The notes beneath the pieces were generated by a model, which searched no databases, was not told the origin of the DNA, and worked only from the letters and a program-made list of their open reading frames with translations. Below are positions 63,315 to 64,000 of a DNA stretch of 64,000 nucleotides, piece after piece. The stretch comes from Saccharospirillum impatiens DSM 12546 (GTDB taxonomy: Bacteria; Pseudomonadota; Gammaproteobacteria; Pseudomonadales; Natronospirillaceae), in the NCBI RefSeq assembly GCF_000423605.1, contig NZ_AUIH01000001.1, forward strand, positions 27,701 to 91,700, in the 5' to 3' direction. Made by a program: the position numbers and the translations under genes. Each line of letters opens with the position of its first letter. Positions within the stretch are counted from its first letter, which is position 1.

Positions 63315-64000
63315 AGCAGACTCCAGGCGGACACCAGTATCAGCAGAATCAGCGCGGCGGTCGCTGCCAGCGGCGCCAGTCGCGCTGACCGTGCGGGCGT
63401 ATCCGGCTTGCTGTCGCGCCAGGCCCGGTCGAAATCGGTCGGATTCAGCCGTCGGCGCTGTTCGGCATAGGCTGACAGCAGGGCCTTGTGTGTCAAAACG
63501 TTGATCATGCGCGGCACACCACCCGAGAGGCGGTGCAGGCGTTTGATGGCGCGGTCGCTGATCAGCGCGGGTCCGTTGTAGCCACTCTGGGTCAATCGAA
63601 AGTCGAGGTATTGACGAACAGCGATGCGTGACAAGGGCTTCAGGTAGTGAGCGAACGTAATGCGCTGACGCAATTGCCGGAACCGGTTCTGATCGAGCAA
63701 TTCATCGAGTTCAGGCTGGCCAAACAGGATCACTTGCACCAGTTTCTGTTGCTCGGTTTCCAGATTGGTGATCAGACGCAAGGCTTCCAGTGTGGCAGGC
63801 GGCAGGGACTGAGCCTCGTCAACGACAATAACCACGCCGCGCTGTTGTTGGGCAAGGCTGAGGATTTTCTGGTTGATGCGTTCGAGCAGGGCGGCATTGT
63901 CGGCCTGTAGCGGAGTATCGAGCCCCAGTTCCTGACCGACGGCGCGGTATAAGCCAACCGGAGACAGCATCGGGTTGGGAATATAGACACTGTGAAAACG
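63311..64000 (-). CDS. mshM: MSHA biogenesis AAA ATPase MshM (5' end beyond window)
   Basis: This is a partial ExeA-like ATPase; the frame is open to the window edge, with the codons before the internal Met (63970) reading FHSVYIPNP. The visible 229 residues contain Walker B VVIVVDEAQSLP, the sensor segment ILFGQPELDELLDQ, and the C-terminal GGVPRMINVLTHKALLSAYA, with a final transmembrane helix (LAPLAATAALILLILVSAW). Walker A must lie outside the window. The end overlaps mshN by 4 nt. Confidence 0.9.
   Translation of the reverse strand, partial: RFHSVYIPNPMLSPVGLYRAVGQELGLDTPLQADNAALLERINQKILSLAQQQRGVVIVVDEAQSLPPATLEALRLITNLETEQQKLVQVILFGQPELDELLDQNRFRQLRQRITFAHYLKPLSRIAVRQYLDFRLTQSGYNGPALISDRAIKRLHRLSGGVPRMINVLTHKALLSAYAEQRRRLNPTDFDRAWRDSKPDTPARSARLAPLAATAALILLILVSAWSLL

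Overview
The window is a chromosomal segment of a gammaproteobacterium of about 55% G+C. The conserved blocks rpoH-ftsX-ftsE-ftsY, rsmD-coaD-ferredoxin, glnE-ilvE and yhbY/ftsH-folP-glmM-tpiA-secG-tRNA-rimP-nusA-infB-rbfA-truB-rpsO-pnp are laid out as in Pseudomonas and its marine relatives. The MSHA-type pilus genes, the YnjBCD/F transport cluster and the palindromic intergenic repeats fit a marine Oceanospirillales-like lineage. That placement is inference; no 16S sequence is present. No prophage, insertion sequence or CRISPR array was seen.

Layout. 1-309: end of an rRNA operon (23S-5S spacer, 5S rRNA, terminator). 475-6354: an acetyltransferase, then trmB, a DUF423 gene, rpoH and ftsXEY on the minus strand. 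6668-10577: a shrunken M16-peptidase-like gene, rsmD, an aldehyde dehydrogenase, coaD and a ferredoxin. 10592-13886: an AstE-like hydrolase, a DUF6436 protein and a chemoreceptor. 14089-19359: a possible light or DNA-damage response module (MerR regulator, divergent sigma factor, iron-sulfur photolyase), then an acetyltransferase and a glutathione-synthetase-like gene. 19498-23689: a ynjB-C-D-F-type ABC transporter cluster. 23829-28051: a small ORF, glnE and ilvE. 28157-44626: the translation, transcription and RNA-decay superoperon, with two tRNA genes, tRNA relics, a run of hairpins and two copies of a dispersed palindromic element. 44739-47548: an SH3-domain membrane protein and a pair resembling the primosomal protein DnaT and the lambda P helicase loader. 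47804-54303: an ABC-2 exporter, DUF2892 protein, MFS transporter, patatin phospholipase, BASS-family transporter and acyltransferase. 54493-64000: a GGDEF/EAL protein, an orphan TctC-type binding protein and the motor half of an MSHA pilus cluster that runs off the right edge.

Several genes appear functionally linked. RpoH is encoded here, and the ftsH leader carries a good sigma-32 promoter, so part of the heat-shock regulon is visible. MshE has the c-di-GMP-binding MshEN domain and lies about 2.4 kb from a GGDEF/EAL enzyme. The least described parts are the MerR/sigma/photolyase module, the DnaT-like/lambda-P-like pair, the two covarying palindromic repeats, and the initiator-tRNA locus with flanking half-copies and a hairpin array.

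Starts were chosen by ribosome binding site and family alignment and often differ from the longest reading frame. Family assignments rest on motif recognition, since no database search was possible.
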